NCBI RefSeq assembly: GCF_003858645.1
Contig: NZ_RQJP01000007.1
Coordinates: forward strand, 372,001 to 436,000
Reading direction: 5' to 3'
From: Larkinella knui
GTDB taxonomy: Bacteria; Bacteroidota; Bacteroidia; Cytophagales; Spirosomataceae
Length of the DNA stretch: 64,000 bases
In this document: in pieces, positions 8,010-16,911 of the stretch
Numbering within the stretch: the stretch's first letter is position 1
How the letters are laid out: each line of letters starts with the position of its first letter
Program-made: the position numbers and the translations under genes
Notes under the pieces: model-generated
Databases searched by the model: none
Told to the model about the DNA's origin: nothing
What the model saw: only the letters and a program-made list of their open reading frames with translations

Positions 8010-8924
8010 ATGAATCTCAAGACCATTAGTAAACTCTCTCTGCTGGTAGTGGTACTGGCCTCCTGCGACAACAACCGGGTGCAAGTAACCGAAACCGGCT
8101 TGAAGTACAAATTTCACGAAGATGTTGAAGATACGCGCAAGGCGAAAGTCGGCGACGTGATGACGTTTAACATAACGGTCAAAAACAGCAAGGATTCGAC
8201 CCTGGGCAGCAGCTACCTGAACGGTTCCCCCGTGAAACAACCTTTGCAGGCATCGACGTTCAAAGGCAGCCTCGAAGAAGGGCTGGCTTTGTTGAGCAAA
8301 GGCGATAGTGCTACCATTTATGTCAACGCCGATTCGATTGCGGGCCGGTCGCAGCAGCCGCTGCCGCCGTTTATTCCGAAAGGTTCAGACATTGCCTATA
8401 CCATCAAAGTGATCGATGTCCAGTCGATGGAAGAATTCCAGAAAGCCCAGGTGGCGGTTCGGGAAAAACAGAAGGGCGTGGATGAAAAAACCATTGCTGA
8501 TTTTGTTGCCAAGAATAAACTGGCCGGTCAGAAAACCGCATCGGGTCTGTATTATGTGATCACTCAACCCGGCACGGGCGCCAGTCCCAGCTCGGGCGAC
8601 GTAGTCAAGGTTAAATACACGGGTAAACTGATGAACGGAAAAGTGTTCGATAGTTCCGACAAAAATCCGCAAACGCAGGGTGGAATCGACTTTCCGCTGG
8701 GCCAGGGTGCCGTTATTCCGGGTTGGGAAGAAGGCGTTCGCCAACTGAAAAAAGGCGGTAAAGGAACCCTGATCATTCCGTCGAGCCTGGCTTACGGTGT
8801 CGAAGGTGCTCCGGGCGCCATTCCGCCAAACTCGGTCATCATGTTTGATGTCGAGCTGGTTGACATCAAGAAAGGGGCAGCACCCGCTCCCCAAATGCCG
8901 CAAATGCCGCAGGGTGGACGGTAA
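8010..8924 (+). CDS. FKBP-type peptidyl-prolyl isomerase lipoprotein
   Basis: The 304-residue protein starts with a short signal ending in the lipobox LASC (Cys19). Residues ~28-140 form a degenerate FKBP-like domain without the full catalytic pattern. Residues ~165-288 are a full FKBP domain with GDVVKVKYTGKLMNGKVFDSS, IPGWEEGVRQLKKGGKGTLI and the loop PSSLAYGVEG then IPPNSVIMFDVELVDI. A Pro/Gln/Met-rich tail ends the protein. It should assist folding of exported proteins at the outer or inner membrane. It is followed by a related gene, indicating a tandem duplication. Confidence 0.9.
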   Translation: MNLKTISKLSLLVVVLASCDNNRVQVTETGLKYKFHEDVEDTRKAKVGDVMTFNITVKNSKDSTLGSSYLNGSPVKQPLQASTFKGSLEEGLALLSKGDSATIYVNADSIAGRSQQPLPPFIPKGSDIAYTIKVIDVQSMEEFQKAQVAVREKQKGVDEKTIADFVAKNKLAGQKTASGLYYVITQPGTGASPSSGDVVKVKYTGKLMNGKVFDSSDKNPQTQGGIDFPLGQGAVIPGWEEGVRQLKKGGKGTLIIPSSLAYGVEGAPGAIPPNSVIMFDVELVDIKKGAAPAPQMPQMPQGGR

Positions 8925-8945
8925 TTGACGAATAAAATCTGTCAG

Positions 8946-8976
8946 CGAACCCGATACCAGATTTGGATCGGGTTCG
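8946..8976 (+). terminator. putative hairpin terminator
   Basis: CGAACCCGAT (8946-8955) pairs perfectly with ATCGGGTTCG (8967-8976), with an 11-nt loop, 22 bp after the FKBP stop. It is followed by TTGTTTA, a weak U-tract. Confidence 0.6.
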
Positions 8977-9048
8977 TTGTTTACAAACAGAGGCACGGAA
9001 AGGACGTGAATGGTGAGAAGAAAAAACGCATTTAGATAGTTAAATGAA

Positions 9049-9948
9049 ATGAAAGTGATACAAAATTGGCAGAGATGGAGTTTTGCCGTTTCGCTGATTG
9101 GACTTTTGATCGTACAGATCAGCTGTGCGCCGGATCCGGGTGAGGCTCTGAACGACCGCAAGCGACGCGAAAATGAGGACGAAATTAAAGCCTATATTAC
9201 TACCAACAACCTGACTGCGGTTAAGGATGATGTGACCGGTTTGTACATTGCAAAAACGAAGGACGTACCTACAGGCCAGGCTCCGGTGGTTGGCGACGAA
9301 GTGCGCTTTTATTTTGTGCAGAAACGGTTGGACGGCCTCATTGTCGACAGCACCGAAACGGCGGCAAAAAAACCGGGTGTTGTCATAATCGGAGCACCGT
9401 CGCAGGGCGCGATTACAGCCCGGCTTTACAATGGCTTGCAGTTGCTGAAAGAAGGCGAGCAGGCCATCGTATTGGCACCCTACGACCCGACCGATAACAA
9501 AAGCGGGAATTTACTCCTTCCGGCTTATACGCCCGTCCGATACGACATTACGGTGGTTAGTGTTCGAACGGAAGAGGAACAGATTCAGGATTATTTAGCT
9601 GCCAAGGGACTGACGGCGGCTGAAAAAACCGCTTCGGGGTTGCGGTTTCTGCTAACGAAAGCGTATCCGGATTCGGCCCTGGTAAAAGTGGGTCAGACGG
9701 CGAAGATTAAATACAAGGGCACGTTGCTCAATGGTAATCAGTTTGATGCCAACGCCGACGGCACTGATTTTAGCGTTGGAACGGGTGCGGTTATTGCCGC
9801 CTGGGACGAAGCTTTGGTCAAAATGCGGGAAGGAGAAAAAGCGACTATTGTGCTGCCGTCTTCAATTGGATACGGACCGCAGGGTAAAACGCCGATTCCA
9901 CCGTATGCTCCACTTGTGTTTGATATTGAAGTCGTTAGTGCCAAATAA
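9049..9948 (+). CDS. second FKBP-type peptidyl-prolyl isomerase lipoprotein
   Basis: A 299-residue paralogue of the preceding gene in architecture: signal peptide with lipobox QISC (Cys26), a degenerate FKBP-like domain (~60-175) and a C-terminal FKBP domain (~195-299) with TAKIKYKGTLLNGNQFDA, AAWDEALVKMREGEKATIVL and the PSSIGYGPQG loop. The catalytic domain is somewhat diverged (for example FDA in place of FDS). It acts in the cell envelope. It lies 124 bp after the first copy, separated by a hairpin, so the two may be transcribed separately. Confidence 0.88.
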   Translation: MKVIQNWQRWSFAVSLIGLLIVQISCAPDPGEALNDRKRRENEDEIKAYITTNNLTAVKDDVTGLYIAKTKDVPTGQAPVVGDEVRFYFVQKRLDGLIVDSTETAAKKPGVVIIGAPSQGAITARLYNGLQLLKEGEQAIVLAPYDPTDNKSGNLLLPAYTPVRYDITVVSVRTEEEQIQDYLAAKGLTAAEKTASGLRFLLTKAYPDSALVKVGQTAKIKYKGTLLNGNQFDANADGTDFSVGTGAVIAAWDEALVKMREGEKATIVLPSSIGYGPQGKTPIPPYAPLVFDIEVVSAK

Positions 9949-9966
9949 TTTAACTTTTCAATTAAG

Positions 9967-10000
9967 TAGGCTGCCTTTTAACGAGGTGGCCTATTTTTTT
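9967..10000 (+). terminator. putative rho-independent terminator
   Basis: TAGGCTGCCT (9967-9976) pairs with AGGTGGCCTA (9984-9993), with two internal mismatches, followed by a run of seven T residues. It sits between the second FKBP gene and rdgB, whose ATG follows 12 bp later. Confidence 0.65.
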
Positions 10001-10011
10001 ACCAACGTTTT

Positions 10012-10596
10012 ATGACGCTTTGTTTTGCGACGAATAACGCCAATAAACTGGAAGAAATCTCGGCGATGCTGGGTGACCAGTTCGTACTGAAAACCTTGCA
10101 GGACATCGGCTGTTTTGAAGAAATTCCCGAAACCCAGGACACCATTCCCGGAAATTCCCGGCAGAAAGCCGAACACGTTTGGGATCATTACCGGATCAAT
10201 TGCTTTGCCGATGATTCGGGGCTGGAGGTCGATGCGCTGGACGGAGCACCCGGTGTGCATTCGGCCTATTACGGTGGTCATCCGCGCAGCTACGAGCGAA
10301 ATTTGAATCTGTTGTTGACTAACTTAAACGGCAAACCCAATCGCCGGGCCCGGTTTCGGACGGTAATCACACTGGTTATTGACGGAAACTACCATTCGTT
10401 TGAAGGTACAGCCGAAGGGCAGATTCTGACGGAACCCCGTGGCACCGGCGGTTTTGGCTACGACCCCATTTTTCAGCCCGACGGCTACGACCGGACCTTT
10501 GCCGAAATGAGCATGGAAGAAAAAAGTGCCATCAGTCACCGGGGAAAGGCGTTTGCAAAACTGGTTTCCTTTTTGAATAATTTACCCCAATCCTAG
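10012..10596 (+). CDS. rdgB: RdgB/HAM1-family non-canonical purine NTP pyrophosphatase
   Basis: This 194-residue enzyme hydrolyses ITP, dITP and XTP to monophosphates and so keeps deaminated purines out of nucleic acids. The nucleotide-binding start is FATNNANKLEEI. The catalytic acidic region is CFADDSGLEVDAL near residue 65, and GGFGYDPIF and SHRGKAF follow as in the family. Length is normal. A strong palindromic terminator follows it. Confidence 0.94.
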   Translation: MTLCFATNNANKLEEISAMLGDQFVLKTLQDIGCFEEIPETQDTIPGNSRQKAEHVWDHYRINCFADDSGLEVDALDGAPGVHSAYYGGHPRSYERNLNLLLTNLNGKPNRRARFRTVITLVIDGNYHSFEGTAEGQILTEPRGTGGFGYDPIFQPDGYDRTFAEMSMEEKSAISHRGKAFAKLVSFLNNLPQS

Positions 10597-10620
10597 CGGA
10601 AGACTTTAAGAATCAGGCAC

Positions 10621-10653
10621 AAAAAAAGCTTCCCGAATCGGGAAGCTTTTTTT
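10621..10653. terminator. bidirectional rho-independent terminator
   Basis: Two perfect 16-nt arms meet at a single central base (10637), with stem AGCTTCCCGA and outer A7/T7 tracts. It lies between convergent rdgB and the PpiD-like gene and can terminate both. Confidence 0.93.
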
Positions 10654-10675
10654 GTCGTGGGTAAATCTCCGGTTA

Positions 10676-12784
10676 TTAATAAAACTTCGCCCGGCGGTCT
10701 TTCACCTTGGCATTGTCACGAATGGCTTCATTGATCAGAAAACCGGTGCGGCTGCTGGCGTTTTGGATCAACTGATTTTTATAAACCGCGTAATCCGCTA
10801 CCGTTGGAGCGGGCGTTACTTTCGACGTTTCCACGATCAGCACACCGGCATCGCCCGCAAAAGGCTTCGACCGTTTGCCCGGTTTCAAACCGAATATTTT
10901 ACCAACAGCAACCGGATCGACGCCCGCGCTTTTCAGAAAACCGTTTGCCAGATTGAGGTCGGGTACGGTTTCAACCAGCGCACCGGCTCCGTATTTCTGA
11001 GCAATCGACTCGAGGGGGCCGGATGCACTGTTCAGTTTCGCCATAATCTGTTCGGCTTTCAACTGGTTGCGAACTTTTGCGGTTAGCTCCGGACGGAAGT
11101 TATCGACCGTCACTTCATCTTCCGACGTTTTACCGGTCACAACAGCGACTACATACTGATCATCCACTTCGATGGCCGATGAAACATCGTTGATGTCGGT
11201 ATCGTCATTAAAGGCCCAGCGAACCAGTTCGCGGGCGTTACCAAGTGCATTTACATTGGTTGAATTTTCCGGAATCCGTTCGGCCGTAGCGACCACCAGA
11301 GTTTTGTCTTTCTTCGCATTTTCTTCAAAGGCTTCCTTCGATTGGCTTTCCGTTGCAAATTGTTCGGCTCGGCGATACACTTCGTCGCGGGTCGCCTGGC
11401 TGGCCGTGATGGTTTTACCGATGGTCGAAATGCGGTATAACGTATTGGTTTTCGGCTCGGTTATTTTGATAATATGGTAGCCGTATTCGGTTTCGACCAG
11501 ACGCGGAATCAAACCGGTTCCGTTGAAGCCGAAAATGGCGTCCTGAAATGGTTTCACCATCCGGTTATCGTTTTTGAAATAACCCAGATCACCGCCTTGC
11601 TGGCGCGAACCGTCGTCACTGGTCGATGCTGCCAGAGCCTCAAAGTTGGCTCCTCCCTGAATCTGGCGCAGAATACCTTCCGCCTTGATGCGGGCAGCGG
11701 CTTTGGCCGAATCACTGCCCGTGGCCCGGATCAGGATGTGGCTGGCCCGAACGGTAAAGTTGGTGTCTTTCTTGACACCGCTGTATTTATAAATAAAGTA
11801 GGTATTTCCTTCTTTATAAGGCCCGTATACACCGCCCGGCGCAAAGGTGCCAACCGTGGCTTTCAATTGTTCGGGCATTTCACCCAGCGTCATATACAAC
11901 GGTGCCTGAATGTCGGAATTCATCCGGGCATACGACGAATCATTCGTTGCCGTTGCCAGGCCGCGGGCCAGGGTTTTAATCTGATCGTATAAAGCCGTAC
12001 TGTCTTCTTTCGACGGTGCAACCGGAAAGGTTACATACTGAATGGTCCGGCTGTTGATGCTTTTGTATTCGTCTTTGTGCTTGTCCAGGTATTCCTGAAG
12101 CTGACCATCGGTTACTTTCACCGTTGTATCAGGAACTGAATAATAAGGAACCAGCAAAAATTTAGCATCTGCACGGGTATTCTGAGCCTGGTATTCTTTC
12201 TGGGCTTCGGCCGTCGTTACAAATGACGACAACCGGAGCAGGTTTTCGTATTTTGTCCGGGTCCGGTCGGTGCTCAGATTTTTTTCGAAATTAGCCCAGG
12301 CCAGCTGCTGTTCGGCTGGCAACGTTTTCAGGTTTTTCAGGTAATTGATAACCGTATTTTTATCGAAAGCACCGGTTTTAGGGTCCGTAAAGGTCTGCCG
12401 GATGGCCGGGCTGATGTAATTGCCCTGTACCATATCGACCAGCTCGTCCTGAGTGACGGCCAGCCCGAGTGCGTCGTATTCTTTCTGGTACGCAATGTCT
12501 AAAATAAACTGATTCCAGGCTTGATCGCGGAGTTGAATCTGATCCTGTTCAGAAGCGGGCCGACCGGTTTGCTGTTCATAGGCAGCGCGGGCTTCATCGA
12601 CTTTCGCATTAAATTCCGGATACGAAATCTTTTGTCCGGCAATCTCGCCAACGCTCTGGTCCTGTCCACCAAACAGACTCCGTGAACCGAGCAGATCTCC
12701 TCCTACAATAAATAAAATCAAACTGACGGCAATAATACCTACTGCCAGGCCTGACTTTTCTCTGATCTTGTTAATTAAAGCCAT
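10676..12784 (-). CDS. membrane-anchored peptidyl-prolyl isomerase, PpiD/SurA-like
   Basis: This is a 702-residue foldase. An N-terminal cytoplasmic stub (MALINKIREKSG) precedes one membrane helix (~12-33). It is followed by a SurA-N-like chaperone region with the YPEFNAKVDEAR pattern and one clear parvulin domain (~340-450) with RASHILIRATG, GGDLGYFKNDNRMVKPFQDA and the final EYGYHIIKITE. The C-terminal part is a second, diverged SurA/PpiD-like region. It works in the periplasm on outer membrane proteins. The start at 12784 gives the standard family N-terminus; an upstream in-frame ATG at 12823 would add 13 residues that do not fit. Confidence 0.9.
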   Translation of the reverse strand: MALINKIREKSGLAVGIIAVSLILFIVGGDLLGSRSLFGGQDQSVGEIAGQKISYPEFNAKVDEARAAYEQQTGRPASEQDQIQLRDQAWNQFILDIAYQKEYDALGLAVTQDELVDMVQGNYISPAIRQTFTDPKTGAFDKNTVINYLKNLKTLPAEQQLAWANFEKNLSTDRTRTKYENLLRLSSFVTTAEAQKEYQAQNTRADAKFLLVPYYSVPDTTVKVTDGQLQEYLDKHKDEYKSINSRTIQYVTFPVAPSKEDSTALYDQIKTLARGLATATNDSSYARMNSDIQAPLYMTLGEMPEQLKATVGTFAPGGVYGPYKEGNTYFIYKYSGVKKDTNFTVRASHILIRATGSDSAKAAARIKAEGILRQIQGGANFEALAASTSDDGSRQQGGDLGYFKNDNRMVKPFQDAIFGFNGTGLIPRLVETEYGYHIIKITEPKTNTLYRISTIGKTITASQATRDEVYRRAEQFATESQSKEAFEENAKKDKTLVVATAERIPENSTNVNALGNARELVRWAFNDDTDINDVSSAIEVDDQYVVAVVTGKTSEDEVTVDNFRPELTAKVRNQLKAEQIMAKLNSASGPLESIAQKYGAGALVETVPDLNLANGFLKSAGVDPVAVGKIFGLKPGKRSKPFAGDAGVLIVETSKVTPAPTVADYAVYKNQLIQNASSRTGFLINEAIRDNAKVKDRRAKFY

Positions 12785-13553
12785 TGTTAGTTTTACGCAA
12801 AAATTTGACCCGCAAAATAACACTTTTTCTCACAGAAATACAAGGAGAAATCCGGGGCGAATGGGCTGTATTTCAAAATTAACACCGCCTGCCCGATCAG
12901 CAGACGCCCTTCTGAATCCAGGCGGTTTGCGTCCAAACGTCATTACCTTCTGATTTGGAAATCAACGGATCAAAAGTTGCGCCACCCGAAAAGGGGGTCC
13001 GTTTTTCAGTGGTCGAACCTGAATCCGATTTAGGGCGGCTTGGCAGAATGAATCACCCGGCACATTTAGGCCTTCTTCCAAAATCAGTGCTACTGGCGTC
13101 ATCTTCAACAAATCGGCTTACTACATACGATAAGATACTTTTGATTCTAAACCCGATCAATTAACCGACATAAGCTATACTTTAATGGGGGGTCGTAAGC
13201 GACTTCTTTTGCGAACGGCATATCGTTATGTTTTTTATCAGGATTAAACAAGTTACCATTGTTTGGCATTCGATTACATGTGATTTAAACTGTCCGATAA
13301 AACAGGCGTCTATCTGGTATTTGAATTAAAGTAGAGGGTATATCCCGCAATTTTTTCGATTGAATCGGGAAACAAAAACCACTTGTTAAGTAGGTATGAT
13401 TTGAGTAAAGGTGGAATTATAGGGCGTCATCGGCTATTGGGTCGCTATAAGAATTAACGGTTTCAAATAGGTACGTATTTAATTTTCACCTAAGTAGTTA
13501 TTACTAATAGAATAAGGTACTAAATAAAAAATGTTCGTGGGGAAATTAGTACT
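12785..13553. other. intergenic region without recognised genes
   Basis: This stretch holds the upstream region of the PpiD-like gene. Open frames here, such as 12955-13164 on the plus strand, have no recognisable motif. From about 13165 on it becomes A+T-rich. I see no repeat or RNA gene. Confidence 0.5.
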
Positions 13554-13589
13554 AAAAAAAACGTTCTCATCGTCATAGGATGAGAACGT
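13554..13589 (-). terminator. rho-independent terminator of the esterase gene
   Basis: ACGTTCTCATC (13561-13571) pairs perfectly with 13579-13589 around a 7-nt loop. On the minus strand the stem is followed by a run of seven U (A residues 13554-13560). It lies 65 bp downstream of the esterase stop. Confidence 0.88.
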
Positions 13590-13654
13590 CAGTTGCTTTA
13601 CTTTGAAGGGATCCGGTTTCAATTAAAATTTGGCAATACGGTTTCGGATCAGGT

Positions 13655-14530
13655 TCAAAACTGGTGAAAAGCTGCCGAAACAAATTCCAGTACTGTCGGC
13701 AAAGCCGTTCGCCAGTACGTCCAGGTGTGACCACCGTCCCGAATTCGAAACTCGTGGGGAATTTCTTTTTTACGCATCGCAATGTGAACCAGCGAATTAC
13801 CTTCGTATAAAAAATCATCGTCACCGCAATCAATGTACCAGCGAACGGCTTTTTTCTGGTTGTCAGGCACGTTATTAATCAGGTTCAGCACACTTTGGCG
13901 GTTGAAATAAGCCTGCAATTCTTCGTCCGTAGCAGTCTGGTTGTTGCGGGCCAACCGAGTTTTGGCGTCCTCCAGGGAAAGTGGTCCGGTGGCGGCACTG
14001 AGTGGGCAAGCTGATGAAAACAATTCCGGGTGGTGCAGGGCGTAAGTAAAGGTTCCTCCGCCACCCATCGACAGGCCGGAAATTGCCCGAAACCGCTTCT
14101 CGGCTTTAATTCGATAGTTTTTTTCAACAAAAGGCATGAGTTCTTCGAAAAAGAAATCTTCATACCGCCATTCGCCTTTCACGTCATTTTCGTAGCCACG
14201 CCGACCGGTATTGGCGTCAGGCATCACGATAATCATCGGTGTTGCCTTGCCTTCCGCAATGGTTTTGTCGGCAATGTGCAACACTTCGCCAAATTGCACC
14301 CAGCCCGTATGATCGTCTCCGGCACCGTGCAGCAAATAAAGAACGGGGTAGGTGCGCTGCGAGGATTCATAATCGGGTGGTAAATAAATGGCAAATTTCC
14401 GTTCACTCTTCAGGATTTTGCTTTTTAAGGATTGATTATCAAGTACTTTTCCCGTTTGGGCAACCAGTAGCGTGGGAAAAAGAACCAGGAAGGTCAGTGC
14501 CCGGAAAACCGTTCTTTTCATGTTATTCAT
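13655..14530 (-). CDS. secreted esterase of the esterase D / enterochelin esterase-like family
   Basis: The product is a 291-residue alpha/beta hydrolase of the putative esterase (PF00756) type, which includes acetylxylan and feruloyl esterases and enterochelin esterases. A signal peptide (FLVLFPTLLVAQ) directs export. The core shows YPVLYLLHGAGDDHTGW, the nucleophile motif ISGLSMGGGGTF, an acidic turn CGDDDFLYEGN and the catalytic His in RDGGHTWTYWR. ATG at 14530 or at 14521 (three codons later) both precede the signal; the longer upstream frame to 14665 lacks a plausible leader and overlaps a terminator. The natural substrate is unknown, most likely a plant-polysaccharide ester. Confidence 0.85.
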   Translation of the reverse strand: MNNMKRTVFRALTFLVLFPTLLVAQTGKVLDNQSLKSKILKSERKFAIYLPPDYESSQRTYPVLYLLHGAGDDHTGWVQFGEVLHIADKTIAEGKATPMIIVMPDANTGRRGYENDVKGEWRYEDFFFEELMPFVEKNYRIKAEKRFRAISGLSMGGGGTFTYALHHPELFSSACPLSAATGPLSLEDAKTRLARNNQTATDEELQAYFNRQSVLNLINNVPDNQKKAVRWYIDCGDDDFLYEGNSLVHIAMRKKEIPHEFRIRDGGHTWTYWRTALPTVLEFVSAAFHQF

Positions 14531-14622
14531 TGGTTTAGGAATCCTATTAAACCGCCGGTTTGCGTAACTAAAATGGCAAATTGCACCGGCGTCGACTCGT
14601 GTCCAAGATACGATAAAGAAAT

Positions 14623-14659
14623 AAAAAAGGAACGCCGGTTTATCCGGCGTTCCTTTTTT
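14623..14659 (-). terminator. rho-independent terminator of the DUF4142 gene
   Basis: AAAAAAGGAACGCCGG (14623-14638) pairs perfectly with 14644-14659 around a 5-nt loop; A and T tracts flank the G+C stem. It lies just downstream of the DUF4142 stop and also shields the next gene. Confidence 0.92.
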
Positions 14660-14676
14660 AATCAATTCACAAGGAG

Positions 14677-15231
14677 TTATTTCATGCCATCCTGAATAGC
14701 TTTTATGGCATCATGGTGTTTTTGCAGCGTCGGCAGTGTTTTTCCGGCAAACGCTTTTATGTCGGGGTCTTTAGCATTGAAGGAAGCATCTTTAAACAAG
14801 TCGATATCTTCCTTATGGTCATCGACCATCAGTTTCACGTATTCTTTATCAAACTCGGCCCCCGAAAGTTTGCTTAAATCATCGACGTGTTTCTGGTGTT
14901 CGTCGCTCAGCGTTGCCGGGATGGTCATGTTTTTGGAAGCCGCAATCGTTTTGAATTCTTCATTCGCTTTGGAATGGTCTGTTACCATCATGGCTCCGAA
15001 ATCCTTTACTTTCTGGTTTTGCGCTTTTTGTTGCGCCAGTTTCCCCAGTTCTACCTCCATCATGCCTCCACTGGCCGCTTTTACCGCAAATTCGGAATCA
15101 TCTTCGGGCATGTCTTTCTTTTCATTGGCATCTTCGGCCTGTTCAGCGCTGTCCTTATTGCTGGTAGTATTACACGATTGGAAAGTCCAGGCACCCAGGA
15201 CAAGCATCAGGAATAAACTTACTTTTTTCAT
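14677..15231 (-). CDS. DUF4142-family lipoprotein
   Basis: This 184-residue protein begins with a signal peptide ending FQSC (Cys20), a likely lipidation site. A short Asp/Glu/Lys-rich linker leads to the DUF4142 domain (~45-184). The family pattern is visible: EVELGKLAQQKAQNQKVKDF, ATMMVTDHSKAN-like (here AMMVTDHSKANEE), then EYVKLMVDDHKEDIDLFKDA and a final PTLQKHHDAIKAI. The domain folds as a ferritin-like four-helix bundle with conserved His residues. Members are often stress-linked, but the biochemical role is not known. It is monocistronic, with its own terminator. Confidence 0.88.
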   Translation of the reverse strand: MKKVSLFLMLVLGAWTFQSCNTTSNKDSAEQAEDANEKKDMPEDDSEFAVKAASGGMMEVELGKLAQQKAQNQKVKDFGAMMVTDHSKANEEFKTIAASKNMTIPATLSDEHQKHVDDLSKLSGAEFDKEYVKLMVDDHKEDIDLFKDASFNAKDPDIKAFAGKTLPTLQKHHDAIKAIQDGMK

Positions 15232-15756
15232 GATCGTTGAGTTTAATTTGATAATGATTACTAGTAAACGACCGGTCTGTATGAAAGTTTGTTCAGTAGA
15301 CCCGAATCTGATTTAAAGGGACCGGCTGCCCGGGTTGGGTCGTTATGAAATGGACTGTTTACCTGTAAAATTCGATTTCAAACGGGAATGTCCTGCGTTT
15401 GTTTAGTTTTTTCTATAAAAAATTATCTAAAATTAGTCTGGATAGAAAGCAGAAGGCTTTGAAAATAATTAGTTCATGATGGGATGATAAAGGTGTCATT
15501 GTTGTGAAGATCATTCCATTTTTAACCGTATTATCTTGAACGTTATAGTTGTGTTGCGCTGGTTTATAAGAAATATTAGCTGGTATAATAGGGAGCGGGT
15601 TTAGGCGTTTTTGGGTGATGAAGGTAGAAAATCCGGTTGCTTGATTCATCAATTGATAAGGAATCAGGTTTTGGACTTGAATTAATTAATAATTAAAATG
15701 GCGGTATTTATAGCGGTAGAATTGAATAAAAGTGAAAGAAATTAAATAGAATTGAA
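15232..15756. other. A+T-rich intergenic region
   Basis: A 525-bp stretch between divergent genes. It has low G+C and no convincing coding frame; the minus-strand frame 15413-15652 has no start context or motif. It probably holds the promoter of the DUF4142 gene on the left side. Confidence 0.45.
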
Positions 15757-15764
15757 TAGCTTTG
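15757..15764 (+). promoter_or_regulatory. putative -7 promoter element
   Basis: TAGCTTTG matches TAnnTTTG exactly, 28 bp before the ATG at 15792. No good -33 TTTG was found at normal spacing. Confidence 0.45.
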
Positions 15765-15791
15765 CGCACAAACATTTTTTTAGCACACCCG

Positions 15792-16244
15792 ATGAAAGTA
15801 AAACCAAACAAAATCCGCTTCTTTTCGCCGGAGGATAATGCGGAAGACGCACCCAAAATAACTCCGAAAGAGACTACGTTCTCGACATCTGTGACCAAAA
15901 CCGGTCGTTTAGCTTTCCCACAAAAATTGATGGAAGGATTGAGCATCGATCCATCGAAGCCTTATTATAAAGTGGGTACGGTTAATCGTCGGAAAGGCGT
16001 TAAAGCATTGTATTTGATTCCAACGGAAGCGGGTGACACTGAAGCTTTTGAATTGTCAAAAACGGGCCGTGGCTATTCGATTCCGTTGAAAGGCGTACTG
16101 CAAAAGATTGGCCTTAATTTCCAGGATCATGAATACACATTCACGATCAAACCGTACGATTATGGCGATGGTATTTCAGGATTTGAACTGGTTTCAGACC
16201 AGCAAACGCCCCGTACCGGTGCCGCTGATGACTCAGAAGAATAA
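15792..16244 (+). CDS. conserved hypothetical protein, 150 residues
   Basis: The protein is soluble, with no signal or membrane segment. It reads as one compact beta-rich domain: FSTSVTKTGRLAFPQKLMEG, then a region around YYKVGTVNRRKGVKALYLIP and FTIKPYDYGDGISGFEL. The start at 15792 is preferred over an in-frame ATG at 15762 because the latter overlaps the -7 element. The next gene begins inside its last codons (17-bp overlap), implying coupled expression with the DUF1684 protein. I do not recognise the family; the KTGRLAFP stretch is reminiscent of, but not clearly, a swapped-hairpin (AbrB-like) or small nucleic-acid-binding fold. Confidence 0.7.
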   Translation: MKVKPNKIRFFSPEDNAEDAPKITPKETTFSTSVTKTGRLAFPQKLMEGLSIDPSKPYYKVGTVNRRKGVKALYLIPTEAGDTEAFELSKTGRGYSIPLKGVLQKIGLNFQDHEYTFTIKPYDYGDGISGFELVSDQQTPRTGAADDSEE

Positions 16245-16848
16245 ACGTCGACTAGCCGGAATGTTGTTCGCTCTCGTAGCGAGCCTTTCCGGCTTTTCTC
16301 AAACTCCGTATCTCCAACAAATTGCCGCCCATCGGGAAGAATATAAGGCCGATTTCCTGAAATCGCCGAAAAGCCCGTTAAAAAAAGAAGATTTTAAAAA
16401 GCTGAGTTTCTACGAACCTGACTCCCTTTACCGCGTAGAAGCGACGGTTCAACGCACGCCCACTGCCGAACCCTTTGAGTTGCCTACGTATGACGGTCAG
16501 AAAAAAACCTACGTCAGTTATGCCCTGCTGACGTTTCGTTTAAAAGGGAAAACATGCCGCCTTACGCTCTACCGCAGTCTGCAACTCGCCCGATTACCCC
16601 AATACCGCGACTATTTATTTCTGCCTTTTAAAGACGCCAGCAATGGCAGGGAAACCTACGGTGGTGGCCGGTATATGGACCTGCGGGTGGGCGATATTAA
16701 AGATGGAAAAATAGCGCTGGATTTCAACAAAGCCTACAATCCCTACTGTGCTTACAGCGATGGTTATGCGTGTCCGATACCGCCCAAAGAAAACCATTTA
16801 ACGCTGGCCGTCGAAGCGGGCGAAAAACAGTTTGCGAACAAAGAGTGA
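16228..16848 (+). CDS. DUF1684 domain-containing exported protein
   Basis: A 206-residue protein with signal peptide (MLFALVASLSGFSQ). The DUF1684 signature is clear: the C-terminal block KIALDFNKAYNPYCAYSDGY then ACPIPPKENHLTLAVEAGEK, and the upstream GGGRYMDLRV. The conserved His, Asp and Cys residues of this block have been proposed to form a metal or active site, but the function of the family is unknown. ATG at 16228 is chosen because it directly precedes the signal; it overlaps the upstream gene by 17 bp. Confidence 0.85.
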   Translation: MTQKNKRRLAGMLFALVASLSGFSQTPYLQQIAAHREEYKADFLKSPKSPLKKEDFKKLSFYEPDSLYRVEATVQRTPTAEPFELPTYDGQKKTYVSYALLTFRLKGKTCRLTLYRSLQLARLPQYRDYLFLPFKDASNGRETYGGGRYMDLRVGDIKDGKIALDFNKAYNPYCAYSDGYACPIPPKENHLTLAVEAGEKQFANKE

Positions 16849-16911
16849 TTGTTTGATACTACGTTACTTTGTAGCTTGGTGCCTTGATTTGAAAATTCAC
16901 ACCGTACTTGT

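Noticed and set aside
12955-13164. 69-codon plus-strand frame downstream of the PpiD-like gene's upstream region
   Set aside because: No recognisable motif, low-complexity composition and no start context; treated as chance.
15413-15652. 79-codon minus-strand frame in A+T-rich DNA
   Set aside because: Expected length for chance in such DNA and no motif.
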